A stretch of 20,594 bases of DNA from DAOTTW01 sp034437615 (GCA_034437615.1 DAOTTW010000260.1:1-20594); one strand, 5' to 3'. Positions 1-8,441 are shown, counted from the stretch's first letter. Notes: a model not told the origin generated them from the sequence alone. Translations and numbers: made by a program.

Positions 1-1565
1 AGTGAGCTATACGTAACGAGGTAAGCTGCCACATTCGGGTAGGTTTGGATATCGTAGGGCGACCAGAGAGCAACCGCAATCGTCTTTTCGGGTGGCAATG
101 CACGCACGAGCGCTGCCTGCTGCGGGTCCGTAATGGCATTTTCGGTGATGACGATCACGCGGTCTGCATCGCGTGCCACATCCTGCGCAAACTGAATATC
201 TTGCAGCGAAGGGGAACGTGCAACGGTAAGCTGCTGGAAATCCCCGAACGTCTCGCATTTATCATTCAACGATTGACGTGACGCCGGGTGGATCAGCACC
301 GTTTTGCCCAATGCGGGGACGAGTTGCCCCTCGTTGCGCACCAGCGTGATACCACGCTTGAACATCTCGTCAATCATAACCGTATGCGTATCGGAGTCGA
401 TGCGAAAACGCGCAAAGTCCGGCTCTAATGGTCGCCAGCCAATCACCCCAAAGCGGTCCTTCGCCTGAAAGATGCGCCGCACCGATGCGTTGATGCGAGC
501 CTCGTCAATGCGTCCATCGCGCACCGCCTGCACAATGCCCTGCATAGCGCGGACCTGGGCTTCGTGGCTAACGTGTGCACCCGTAATCACCAGATCATTC
601 CCTGCCATGATCGCACGCAGCGCCGCCTCTTCCGGTGAATACGTCCGGTCGATAGCGTCCATATCCAGCGCATCGGTCATGACAATGCCGGGATACGCCA
701 GTTCGTCGCGCAGCAGGCCCGTCACGATGCGCTGCGAGAGTGAGGCAGGCGTTTCGCTGTCGGGGTCGAATGACGGATACCAGATGTGCGCGACCATCAC
801 CGCACCGACATCGGCATCAAAGCTGGCCATGAAGGGCGTCATCTCGACCTGCGCCAAGCGCCACCAATCATGGTCAATCACAGGCAGTTCGATGTGTGAA
901 TCCACGACTGTATCGCCATGCCCAGGGAAGTGCTTGGCAGTCGCCATGACTTTGCTATCCTGCATCCCTTCGATCACAGAACTCACGACAGGCGCAATCA
1001 GTTCGGGATGTGAGCCGTAGGTACGCCGCGATAACAAGACATTGCTCGGGTTGGTCAGCACATCCGCGACGGGCGCGAAGTTCATGTTGATGCCCACAGC
1101 CCGCATTTCCGTGCCGACAGCCCGCCCAAAGCGATACGCTAAGTCCTCGTTTTGGGTCGCGGTCAGCAGCATCGGCACAGGCCAGCGCGTGAAGCCCTCT
1201 TGCAAGCGTGCAATCGTGCCGCCTTCTTGATCGACTGCGATAAACGCGGGCACACCACCTGCTTCTGTGATGATGGTCTGAATCTGATTGGTGAGAAATG
1301 TGATTTGCTCCGGCGTCTGAATATTCGACGGCAACAGCGCAAAGCCGCCCGGTTGCCAGCGCTCTAGCACAGGCTGCACAGCCTCCGGCACCGTATCCCC
1401 GAAGAACGTGAACACGAATAGCTGGCCGACCTTTTGCTCTAGCGTCATTTGCTCAATGCGCATGTCGTAATCTAAACGCTGTGCCGTTGTTGGCAAATAG
1501 ACGCTAACACTGGTCAGCCACAACAGGCCCAGTAATAGCAGATAATTAAGCAATGTTCGGGGCAT
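1..1565 (-). CDS. Secreted GH3 beta-N-acetylhexosaminidase (NagZ type), 3' end outside window
   Basis: The reading frame is open from an ATG at 1565 to the window edge (521 codons, no stop), so the C-terminus is missing. Residues 5-28 form a hydrophobic signal peptide ending near TTAQ, so the enzyme is probably exported. The GH3 barrel follows. KHFPGHG at 211-217 with D222 and H224 is the NagZ-subfamily loop that carries the acid/base His. MTDALDMD around D298 supplies the nucleophile Asp. VDQEGG (111-116) and NFAPVADV (162-169) are further family motifs. A second domain begins after about residue 395. The family removes terminal N-acetylhexosamine, for example GlcNAc from peptidoglycan fragments. 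Export argues for action outside the cytoplasm, unlike E. coli NagZ. The start overlaps the end of the upstream gene by 20 bases, which suggests coupled translation. The exact substrate is not readable from sequence. Confidence 0.9.
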   Translation of the reverse strand, partial: MPRTLLNYLLLLGLLWLTSVSVYLPTTAQRLDYDMRIEQMTLEQKVGQLFVFTFFGDTVPEAVQPVLERWQPGGFALLPSNIQTPEQITFLTNQIQTIITEAGGVPAFIAVDQEGGTIARLQEGFTRWPVPMLLTATQNEDLAYRFGRAVGTEMRAVGINMNFAPVADVLTNPSNVLLSRRTYGSHPELIAPVVSSVIEGMQDSKVMATAKHFPGHGDTVVDSHIELPVIDHDWWRLAQVEMTPFMASFDADVGAVMVAHIWYPSFDPDSETPASLSQRIVTGLLRDELAYPGIVMTDALDMDAIDRTYSPEEAALRAIMAGNDLVITGAHVSHEAQVRAMQGIVQAVRDGRIDEARINASVRRIFQAKDRFGVIGWRPLEPDFARFRIDSDTHTVMIDEMFKRGITLVRNEGQLVPALGKTVLIHPASRQSLNDKCETFGDFQQLTVARSPSLQDIQFAQDVARDADRVIVITENAITDPQQAALVRALPPEKTIAVALWSPYDIQTYPNVAAYLVTYSS

Positions 1566-2070
1566 ACTGCTGTAGCTGTTCTTCAAAGCGTTGCTGTTCG
1601 TCGGGTGTGAAGCATACATCGTCGGGTTGGATGGTGGCATGGGGGCATCTGGCTCGTATCTCTACCAGTAAATTAAACAGGGTAATCAGGGCTAACGGCG
1701 TCCAAAACGGCGCAGGCATGTAGGCGATGCTCATGCGACGCGCCATATCGAAGTACAAGCCAATTTCCGGCATAGCCCGCAACTTCAGGGAAATCGCACC
1801 GACGATCTGGCCAGAACTCAGCGCATAGGTGGCAGCCTGGGGTGATGCCGCTTCGACGGGCACCGGGAAATCAATCCTTTGAAATGCCGTCTGCACGTAC
1901 TCTGAGCGCTGCATCAGGTCTAGCAGCAAGGTCTGCATAGCGTCAGCAGGCACATCATAAATATGTATCTCTAGCTCGGTTTCAAGGCCCTGTATTTGCT
2001 CGTTAAACAGGTCGCGTAGGTTCAACCAGAGGTCAGCGGGCATGGTAGTCACGATCTTCAGCCATTGCAA
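1546..2070 (-). CDS. Hypothetical protein, 174 aa
   Basis: I do not recognise this family. The frame begins with TTG at 2070. The first ATG is codon 10 (2043) and gives 165 residues. Neither start has a good ribosome binding site. The TTG version is slightly favoured because it adds a plausible strand (LKIVTT) before the first helix. The protein has no signal peptide. It reads as a soluble alpha/beta protein, with one hydrophobic stretch around residues 118-136 (PAPFWTPLALITLFNLLVE) that may be a buried helix or a weak membrane segment. Its last codons overlap the start of the GH3 gene, so the two are probably made together. The gap to the next upstream gene is about 210 bases, so it may have its own promoter. 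Function is unknown. Confidence 0.7.
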   Translation of the reverse strand: MQWLKIVTTMPADLWLNLRDLFNEQIQGLETELEIHIYDVPADAMQTLLLDLMQRSEYVQTAFQRIDFPVPVEAASPQAATYALSSGQIVGAISLKLRAMPEIGLYFDMARRMSIAYMPAPFWTPLALITLFNLLVEIRARCPHATIQPDDVCFTPDEQQRFEEQLQQYAPNIA

Positions 2071-2091
2071 TCACGCAAGATAACACGTTCG

Positions 2092-2097
2092 ATCATA
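2092..2097 (-). promoter_or_regulatory. Possible -10 box for the 174-aa gene
   Basis: On the minus strand TATGAT sits about 22 bases before the TTG start in the 212-base gap 2071-2282. There is no convincing -35 box at the expected spacing. The rest of the gap shows no terminator and no other clear signal on this strand. Confidence 0.25.
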
Positions 2098-2282
2098 GTT
2101 GATGCTGCGATTTGTTGCTAGTGCCATGTTACAATGCTGCTAAACATCGCATGAATACAATGTCGCGAATGGCTATCAAGATCAACGCATTCTACATGAA
2201 GGCGATATGCTGGATGGGGGTCATGCCTTGCCAGGTTTGCGCCTGCCTGTCACAGACATTTTCGCAGATTAGCCAACCCCAA

Positions 2283-4508
2283 CTACATACCACCTTCTTG
2301 TACGAAGATGAAAAACAGGAAATTCTCGCGCTCATCCGGCGTCATCAGGCGCGGGCGTGCATCCCCGTCAATGATGCCGGGGAACACATCCAGCGTGAGC
2401 AAGCGCCCTTCATATACCAGCAGCGTATTCATAAAGAAGCGCATATTGCCCCAAAACGGCTGATCGAAGTACAGGTTGCCCATGCCGTAGTGTAAAAGTG
2501 CCGTCGTGCCGCGTGACGTAGCCATGTATTCATAAGTCTGCGGCTTATGTGGCGCAGTGCCAACCACAACATCGGCCCCTAAGTTGGCCAGACGGCGAAA
2601 ATCCACCCGTTGCGCGTCAGTAGGCTGATAGACCTCATATTCTTCGTGCTGCACGCTGACGACCACCACATCTATCTGTGCCGAGGCCGCTAGCGCAGGC
2701 AACTCAGCCTCTAGCCATGCCCAATCACAGGCTGCGGCACCAGGACGCACACCCCCTAGCAGGTTTGGGTCGTTGTTGGCCAGCGCGTAATATGGCCCGA
2801 CTGCATTGCAACTGAGCATGGCCAGCGTGTTGTCGCCGTGCTCGATGATGAGGGGCGCACGGGCTGCATTTTCATCTGTGCCGCCGCCGACCGTGCTTAT
2901 ATTGCGTTCGTCGTACCATGCCAGCGTGTCGTGATAGGCATCGTAGCCGTAATCGTTGTTATGGTTGCCGGATAGTTCTACGATGTCCACATTCAGCAGA
3001 TCAAAGAGCGCAAAATGCGCCTGTTTGCTGCAAAAGCTGCTATTGCCACCCAACATACCGGGGATGCTCTGTGGGCACTGCGGATGAAACGAGACCTCAT
3101 TGCTAATGTGCAAGAAATCACTGCGCTGCACATACGCCGCGATGCCAGCAGCGGCCCATTCGACGCCGTTCGGCTGCTCATCTAGTGCGCGTAGGGTGTT
3201 GCGCGTTAACGCTGTGACGCCGGAAAGCGTCAAGCGTGTGAGCTTATCGGGCTGATAATTCGGTGTGGGGCTATCAAATGCGAACGCATAGCGCTCTAGC
3301 TGGTCAATCGGGTGCAATGCATCTGCATCTGCGTTCGTAAATGGCCAGAGCACACGCAGGCGCGTCGTCAAGCGATCAAAGGGCAACAGGGCATAGGCTT
3401 GGCGGTCCCGCCACAGGGCAGCGTCGATATTATCGCTGATGCGCGTGTCGGGATGCAGTTTGACACCATGCTGCATGAGCGCATCGCGTGTAGATGCATC
3501 CACACGTAAACGTGCATCATAGCCACCGTCATACACAGCCTGCAACGCTTCGGTGCTGATGCTGGTCTGTAGCGATGGAAAGGCGACGACGGGCACGAAT
3601 AGATCATAGCCGCGTGTTGCTGCTGCTGTCGGTGTGGCTGTGGGCGTAGCTTGGCGGGCGGCGGGCGTGTTCGTCGCAAAGAATAGCGGCTGTGCGGCTT
3701 GCGCGGGTTGTTCGTGCCAATCCTGCACATAAAACGCGATGTAATCCGCGATGTGTTCGCGCCAGTAGGCGTTATTGTGCTGGCCCTGTGGATGCACGGT
3801 GTAGGTATGCGTCAGCCCGCGCTGATTTAAGCGCTCATGCATCAATTCCAGGCCCGGTGCTGCAAAATCATCTGCCCCCCGATCTAGCATTAGGTGCAAG
3901 CTGTTTATGTCGGGCGCATTCAACGCCAAATCCAGCGGGTTATGCTCTGGTGGTGCGTGGAATTCATCGAAGAAGGCGCTATGCCCGCCGATGGCGGTGA
4001 ACATCTGCGGATGCTGCAAGCCGATCTGATACGCCCAGAAGCCGCCACGTGAGATGCCGCCAATTGCACGCCTGCTGCTATCCACCCGATAGCGACCTTC
4101 AGCCGTAGGCAGGTATTCGTTGATGAAGATATTGCCCCAGGATGCGCGGTCAAAGCGGTTGCGGTTGGCGATGATATTGCCGAAGGGCATCAGCACCACC
4201 AGCGGCGGATACACGCCTGCTGCGATGCCGCGATCTAATTCTTCACGCAGGCCCAGGCGCAACCAGTGCTCATCGTTCTCGTTGGAGCCGTGCATCAGGT
4301 GCAGCACCGGGTAACTCTGCCCTGCGGCATCGTAGCAGGGTGGCAGGTAGGCCGTGTAATACATGGTCTGGCCCAGCCGCGCACTGTAGTACGTATCGCG
4401 CTCTATGCGGCTTTCACACGTTGCTGCGTCTTGCGCTGTGGTCTGCACGACCAGCAAAGTCGCCAGAACAATCAACGCAAATGCACCTGTTATACGCGGC
4501 ATCTGCAT
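2283..4508 (-). CDS. Secreted esterase-D-type hydrolase fused to CapA-type metallophosphatase
   Basis: Chosen start is the ATG at 4508, giving 741 residues. It lies 22 bases after the regulator stop and has AGGA upstream. A GTG at 4550 would instead overlap the regulator by 20 bases and add 14 residues before the signal peptide. Residues 5-25 are a signal peptide. Residues 40-265 match the esterase D/PF00756 fold: GISRG with nucleophile S153, an acidic DRGADD stretch (209-214), and GQH..AYW with H244 completing the triad. A Thr/Pro/Ala linker follows (282-300). Residues 300-440 resemble a solute-binding-like lead-in. From about 460 the CapA/PGA_cap (PF09587) pattern appears: SGNHNNDYG (513-521), SVQHEEYE (618-625) and GTAPHKPQ (650-657), which are the metal-site motifs of this calcineurin-like family. 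CapA proteins are linked to poly-gamma-glutamate capsule handling. The real substrate here is unknown. Confidence 0.85.
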   Translation of the reverse strand: MQMPRITGAFALIVLATLLVVQTTAQDAATCESRIERDTYYSARLGQTMYYTAYLPPCYDAAGQSYPVLHLMHGSNENDEHWLRLGLREELDRGIAAGVYPPLVVLMPFGNIIANRNRFDRASWGNIFINEYLPTAEGRYRVDSSRRAIGGISRGGFWAYQIGLQHPQMFTAIGGHSAFFDEFHAPPEHNPLDLALNAPDINSLHLMLDRGADDFAAPGLELMHERLNQRGLTHTYTVHPQGQHNNAYWREHIADYIAFYVQDWHEQPAQAAQPLFFATNTPAARQATPTATPTAAATRGYDLFVPVVAFPSLQTSISTEALQAVYDGGYDARLRVDASTRDALMQHGVKLHPDTRISDNIDAALWRDRQAYALLPFDRLTTRLRVLWPFTNADADALHPIDQLERYAFAFDSPTPNYQPDKLTRLTLSGVTALTRNTLRALDEQPNGVEWAAAGIAAYVQRSDFLHISNEVSFHPQCPQSIPGMLGGNSSFCSKQAHFALFDLLNVDIVELSGNHNNDYGYDAYHDTLAWYDERNISTVGGGTDENAARAPLIIEHGDNTLAMLSCNAVGPYYALANNDPNLLGGVRPGAAACDWAWLEAELPALAASAQIDVVVVSVQHEEYEVYQPTDAQRVDFRRLANLGADVVVGTAPHKPQTYEYMATSRGTTALLHYGMGNLYFDQPFWGNMRFFMNTLLVYEGRLLTLDVFPGIIDGDARPRLMTPDERENFLFFIFVQEGGM

Positions 4509-4530
4509 CACGAAAGCTGCATCCTGCCGG

Positions 4531-5565
4531 CTAATCAATAGCGCGTTCACTCAGCCGATAGCCGATGCCGCGCACATTCACGATCAGGTCTGCGTTCTGG
4601 CCGGCTGTCTTGAGTTTGCGGCGTAAGTTGCTGACGTGGGGCCGGATGACCTCACGCGCTTCAGCCTCTTCGATGGCATAGCCGCGCACCTCGCGCACCA
4701 GTTCATGACAGGGCACCACGCGCCCACGATGCGCCGCCAGATACAGCAGCAGATCGAACTCGGTGGGTGTCAGGTCAATCAATTGGGCATTTACTGATAT
4801 CTGATAGCGACCCGGAAAGACCTTGATCGGCCCTAGTTGCATAGACGAGCCGTTCATCCCTGACAGAATGCTAGAGCGATAGGAGGGCGTTGGGTTCGCC
4901 TCCGTGCTCACTTCAATCTGTTTCTGGTTGCTTGGTATCTGGGGGTTTGGTGTCTGGGCCTGTCGGTTCTGGCCCTGCGCAAAGGTCACACTCATGCCAT
5001 TTTCGCCGCTTTCCGCACTCATGCCATTTACAACCACATCTTGCACGTCATCCGCATCATAGCGTACCTGTGAGGGGTCAACCGCTGTCGCACGGGATTC
5101 GACATCCGAGCGTGACAACTCAAACACATCTTGCTTCAGCGCATCCAATAGCGAGCGACGACGACGCAAATTGCGGGCACGTTCGACGCCTTTCGAGACG
5201 CTAGCGCGAATATCCTGGCTGGAACTAGGCTTAATCAAGTAGTCGTGTGCCCCCAGGCGCAGGGCTTCGACGGCGGTTTCCAGGCTGGCGTAGCCCGTCA
5301 TCAGAATCACGATAATATCCGGCGTGGCTTCTTTGATGCGCCGCAGTAGCTCCACACCGTCGATGCCATCCATACGTACATCCGTCAGCACCACATCAAA
5401 CTTCTGCGCTGATAGATGTTCGAGCGCTTCTTCACCACTGGCCGCTTCCGTGACGATGTAACCGACGCGCTGTAGCGTTTTGCCGACCGAATAGCGATTC
5501 GCACCTTCATCGTCAACGACCAGCACCCGCGCTGTATTTTGAGTAGTAGTCGGATTTGCTTCCAT
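4531..5565 (-). CDS. Response regulator, REC plus OmpR/PhoB-type winged helix
   Basis: The protein has 344 residues and starts at ATG 5565. Residues 14-130 form a receiver domain: acidic pair D18/D19, phospho-acceptor D62 (VVLTDVRMDG), T90 in LMTGY and K112 in the YLIKP turn. Residues about 244-340 form an OmpR/PhoB-type DNA-binding domain: LTPTEFDLLLYLAAHRG, recognition helix around 305-318 (VIRPHVSNLRRKL), and the wing NVRGIGYRL. The two are joined by about 110 residues (140-243), rich in Q, N, S and acidic residues and lacking a recognisable fold. That is far longer than the short linker usual in this family. No histidine kinase lies in the window, so it is an orphan here. The receiver resembles NtrC-type receivers more than OmpR ones (MTGYASLETAVEALRLGAHDYL). 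It probably controls the hydrolase genes directly downstream. A 20-residue-scale signal peptide is absent, as expected for a cytoplasmic regulator. Confidence 0.93.
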   Translation of the reverse strand: MEANPTTTQNTARVLVVDDEGANRYSVGKTLQRVGYIVTEAASGEEALEHLSAQKFDVVLTDVRMDGIDGVELLRRIKEATPDIIVILMTGYASLETAVEALRLGAHDYLIKPSSSQDIRASVSKGVERARNLRRRRSLLDALKQDVFELSRSDVESRATAVDPSQVRYDADDVQDVVVNGMSAESGENGMSVTFAQGQNRQAQTPNPQIPSNQKQIEVSTEANPTPSYRSSILSGMNGSSMQLGPIKVFPGRYQISVNAQLIDLTPTEFDLLLYLAAHRGRVVPCHELVREVRGYAIEEAEAREVIRPHVSNLRRKLKTAGQNADLIVNVRGIGYRLSERAID

Positions 5566-5603
5566 AATACCCGTCCGCTAAACACTGATTTTATCTTTCC
5601 TCA

Positions 5604-5632
5604 ATTATGGCTTGTTTCTTCTATGCTATCAA
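5604..5632 (-). promoter_or_regulatory. Predicted sigma70-type promoter of the response regulator operon
   Basis: On the minus strand TTGATA (5627-5632) and CATAAT (5604-5609) are separated by exactly 17 bases. They lie about 40 bases before the regulator ATG, in the 139-base gap after tilS. No terminator is visible after tilS, so read-through is also possible. Confidence 0.55.
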
Positions 5633-5704
5633 CCCTTACAGTTGACTTTTTGTATATTGCGCCAAGCATTACATCATGCAAGTCCTGTTCTTATGATACA
5701 TGCA

Positions 5705-7126
5705 TCACACCTGCATCTTCACGCACCAATATACAATTTGCCGCCCTGCTTCAGGTGTAGCAACTTTGAACGGCTCTGCGATAGCCCATGCGCCAGGCAT
5801 GACGATGGCGGCAATCTCGTCATTTACGCACAGTAGCGGCAATTGGTCGCGTAAGCCTTGCGGGATTCTGTGGTCGATCAGCCATTTCTTTAGCTTCTGT
5901 GAATGCCCCTGCAAGCCTAATGGTCGCCAGCGGTCACCAGGTCTGCGGGTGCGCAAGGTCACTCGTGCCCCCGTTGGCAACGCCAGAGCCGCTATAGCAT
6001 CATCACGCGGTTGCAGGCTGGCAATCAGTACGCCCTTGCCAATGACGTGGCTACCGGGAATTTGCAACGTCAATTCATTGTCAGGCGTTAGCATGATGGT
6101 CAGGTTATAGGCGGGTGGCTGATTGTAGTCAATCACAACGTAATCGTAGTCGATGCGCAGGCGCAAATCCCCTGGAAACTGCACCTGTGCGCCGACCACC
6201 CCATGCAGCGCCAGCGCAAGCGCCTGCTCGACATGCTCGTAGGTCAGGTTCAGCGGGCCATCGTCGCGCAACAAGGCCACAGCCTGCAGGATAAAACGCC
6301 GTTGCATGGCAGGATGCAAGCCCCGGAAATGCTCAAGCGGCAAGCGCACCACATGACGCGCATACGCGGCGTGCGTCCACACCTCGCGCTGAAATGCTGC
6401 TTGCATGTAATCGTCCTCTGTGCGCAATACATCAGCCAGGCGCGTCAGGCCGTTAACGATCTGCGGGTTGTAATCGGCCAATGTGGGCAATAGCTCGTGC
6501 CGGATTTTATTACGGGCGTAGCGTCTATCGTCATTGCTGGGGTCGTGACGCGCTTGAATGGCGTGTTCAGTAGCATAGGCGTCGATGTCCTGGCGTGCGA
6601 CGTGCAGCAGTGGCCGGATCAGCGTCAGGTGATCGGTGGGTGCTGCGTAGGGTAAGGCGCTTTTGTGTGACATGCCCGTTAAACCCTGTGTCCCGCTACC
6701 GCGCAGCAGGTGTAATAGCACGGTCTCGGCCTGATCGTCGGCGTGATGGGCTGTGGCGATGTGCGTCGCGCCCTGTTCGCGGGCGACCTGCGCCAGAAAA
6801 CGATAGCGCTGCTCACGCGCCCACGCCTCTTGATTTGCTGAGGGTGCCTGGCTATCTGAATGACCCGCGCTGACAGGCAAACCCCGCGCATCTGCGAACT
6901 GTTGCACGTGGCGCACGTCCTGCGTGCTATCCGCACGCAAACCATGATTAAACGTGGCGACATGCAATGTGCAATCCAGTTCGCTTTGTAGCGCGTGCAA
7001 GACGTGCAGCAATACCAGTGAATCCATTCCCCCCGAAACAGCGACGACCAGTGTTGTTTTCGCTGGCACAAGGTTGTATTGTCGGGCGGCGTACAGTAGA
7101 GTTCGTAGAATCATGGGCGCAATCAT
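5705..7126 (-). CDS. tilS: tRNA(Ile)-lysidine synthetase
   Basis: The enzyme attaches lysine to C34 of the CAU-anticodon tRNA-Ile using ATP. This changes its decoding from AUG to AUA and its charging from Met to Ile. Length is 473 residues, full for the long form of the family. The PP-loop ATP site SGGMDS is at 31-36. HHADDQAETVLLHLLRGSG (127-145) and RNKIRHELLP (205-214) are TilS signatures. The C-terminal substrate domain is present around RPGDRWRPLGLQGHSQKLKKWLID. The start is ATG at 7126; another ATG lies four codons in. No Shine-Dalgarno is seen, so a short or leaderless transcript is possible. It is cytoplasmic and usually essential. It is divergent from mreB across 69 bases. Confidence 0.96.
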   Translation of the reverse strand: MIAPMILRTLLYAARQYNLVPAKTTLVVAVSGGMDSLVLLHVLHALQSELDCTLHVATFNHGLRADSTQDVRHVQQFADARGLPVSAGHSDSQAPSANQEAWAREQRYRFLAQVAREQGATHIATAHHADDQAETVLLHLLRGSGTQGLTGMSHKSALPYAAPTDHLTLIRPLLHVARQDIDAYATEHAIQARHDPSNDDRRYARNKIRHELLPTLADYNPQIVNGLTRLADVLRTEDDYMQAAFQREVWTHAAYARHVVRLPLEHFRGLHPAMQRRFILQAVALLRDDGPLNLTYEHVEQALALALHGVVGAQVQFPGDLRLRIDYDYVVIDYNQPPAYNLTIMLTPDNELTLQIPGSHVIGKGVLIASLQPRDDAIAALALPTGARVTLRTRRPGDRWRPLGLQGHSQKLKKWLIDHRIPQGLRDQLPLLCVNDEIAAIVMPGAWAIAEPFKVATPEAGRQIVYWCVKMQV

Positions 7127-7150
7127 CGGTTACACAGGTCAGCTATAGGG

Positions 7151-7179
7151 ATTGTGCTATAATGCTGGTTTGTTCTCAA
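7151..7179 (-). promoter_or_regulatory. Predicted tilS promoter overlapping the mreB promoter
   Basis: On the minus strand TTGAGA (7174-7179) and CACAAT (7151-7156) are 17 bases apart. The -10 shares bases 7155-7156 with the TG of the mreB extended -10 on the opposite strand. Confidence 0.45.
7155..7163 (+). promoter_or_regulatory. Extended -10 promoter of mreB
   Basis: TGC is followed by a perfect TATAAT (7158-7163), 33 bases before the mreB GTG. No good -35 box lies 17 bases upstream, which is typical of extended -10 promoters. Confidence 0.65.
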
Positions 7180-7195
7180 CATCCAGGAGTCGTTT

Positions 7196-8257
7196 GTGTT
7201 AAGTCCGCTCGATTACTTTTTCGGTCTCTTCTCACTGGACATCGGCATTGACCTCGGCACCGCACACACCCTGGTGAGTGTGCGTGGCAAGGGCATCGTC
7301 ATCAACGAGCCGTCATTCGTCGCGATTGAGAAGCGATCCCGTGAGCCAATCGAGGTCGGTGCACGCGCCAAAGAGATGTGGAGCAAGAACCCGAAAGACA
7401 TCGTGATCGTGCGCCCGGTGCGCGATGGCGTCATCAGTGAATACGAAATCACATACAAAATGCTGGATTACCTGATCCGTAAAGCACACGAACAAACCTG
7501 GGTGCCGATTCCGCGCCCGCGTGTGGTGGTGGGCATCCCTAGCGGTGTGACAGAGGTCGAAAAACGCGCTGTAGCCGAGGCTACGCTCGAAGCCGGTGCG
7601 CGTGTCGCCCACCTGATCGAAGAACCCGTCGCGGCGGCAGTCGGCGCGGGTTTACCGGTGCTGGAAACACGTGGCAGCATGGTCGTGGATGTGGGCGGCG
7701 GCACAACAGAGATTGCGCTGTTTTCGCTCGGCGGCATCGTGATTAGTCGCTCGATTCGTGTGGCGGGTGATGAGATGGACGAGGACATCATCCAGTATAT
7801 GCGCGAACGGCACAACCTGCTGATCGGTGAACCGACCTCCGAGAAGATCAAGATGGAGATTGGCTCGGCGTATCCATTGCCACAGGAGCGCACCTTCCGC
7901 GTGAAGGGCCGCAACCTGACGACGGGCTTACCGCAAACCATCGAGGTCAGTTCAGTGGAAATCCGCGAGGCTATCAGTGGCTCGGTCAATATTCTGGTCG
8001 ATACGGTGAAAGACGCATTGGACGAAACGCCGCCCGAACTCGTCTCGGATTTGATCGAAAGCGGCATCTGTTTGGCAGGCGGTGGCGGCCAATTGCAGGG
8101 CTTAGCAGAGCGCATCTATGAAGAGGTCAACATCCATTCCTGGGTAGCCGACGACGCGCCCACCTGTGTAGCACGAGGCGCAGGGCGCGTGCTGGAGGAT
8201 TACAACAACCTGCGGCGCTTGCTGGTCGGCCTGGAACGCGGCAGCACCCATCACTAA
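7196..8257 (+). CDS. mreB: Rod shape-determining protein MreB (bacterial actin)
   Basis: MreB forms membrane-bound ATP-dependent filaments that guide peptidoglycan synthesis along the cell side wall. The 353-residue length is normal. Actin-fold nucleotide motifs are in order: phosphate 1 DIGIDLGTAHT (15-25), phosphate 2 VVDVGGGTTEIALFS (163-177) and adenosine loop CLAGGGGQLQGL (292-303). MGREV-like RPVRDGVI (73-80) and IEEPVAAAVGAGLPV (141-155) are also typical. The hydrophobic N-terminus (MLSPLDYFFGLFSLD) may help membrane contact. The start is GTG at 7196, chosen because AGGAG at 7185-7189 is well spaced before it. It is first in the cluster and is separated from mreC by 201 bases holding a separate promoter, so its dose can differ from mreCD. 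Confidence 0.97.
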   Translation: MLSPLDYFFGLFSLDIGIDLGTAHTLVSVRGKGIVINEPSFVAIEKRSREPIEVGARAKEMWSKNPKDIVIVRPVRDGVISEYEITYKMLDYLIRKAHEQTWVPIPRPRVVVGIPSGVTEVEKRAVAEATLEAGARVAHLIEEPVAAAVGAGLPVLETRGSMVVDVGGGTTEIALFSLGGIVISRSIRVAGDEMDEDIIQYMRERHNLLIGEPTSEKIKMEIGSAYPLPQERTFRVKGRNLTTGLPQTIEVSSVEIREAISGSVNILVDTVKDALDETPPELVSDLIESGICLAGGGGQLQGLAERIYEEVNIHSWVADDAPTCVARGAGRVLEDYNNLRRLLVGLERGSTHH

Positions 8258-8294
8258 TGGAGACATCAAAATGAGCTTGTAGGATTCTATCTGC

Positions 8295-8314
8295 GGGTGC
8301 AGCACACTGCGCCC
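8295..8314 (+). other. Hairpin in the mreB-mreC gap
   Basis: GGGTGCAG and CTGCGCCC pair over 8 bp (one G-T) around a CACA loop. The next bases are CTAAAAACTG, not a T-run, so it is not a canonical terminator. It could reduce read-through from mreB or protect the mreB 3' end. The remaining bases of 8258-8458 hold the mreC promoter and nothing else I can name. Confidence 0.35.
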
Positions 8315-8426
8315 CTAAAAACTGTCTGGGCTTGTTTTCGTTCATTTATCAAGATAGCACCACAACCCACGCGTATCCGCTGACAACCCTACATCCGCAA
8401 TACCCCCTCACGTTACAACACACGTT

Positions 8427-8435
8427 TGTTATAAT
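8427..8435 (+). promoter_or_regulatory. Extended -10 promoter of mreC
   Basis: TGT is followed by TATAAT (8430-8435). No -35 is seen at normal spacing. The expected transcript start falls at about 8442, which is the A of a mini-cistron ATG. Confidence 0.6.
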
Positions 8436-8441
8436 GCCGAC

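Noticed and set aside
472..1020. 182-codon open frame on the plus strand
   Set aside because: It lies opposite the GH3 gene, whose own frame carries catalytic motifs. The plus frame is Ser/Thr/Met-rich with no recognisable domain.
2112..2495. 127-codon plus-strand frame with a TGTTACAAT box (2127-2135) nearby
   Set aside because: More than half is antisense to the esterase-CapA gene. It has no good start site and its composition is that of a shadow. The box is noted but no gene is called.
5385..5585. Minus-strand 66-codon frame with GAGGA before a GTG
   Set aside because: It overlaps the receiver domain of the response regulator in another frame, and that domain is clearly real.
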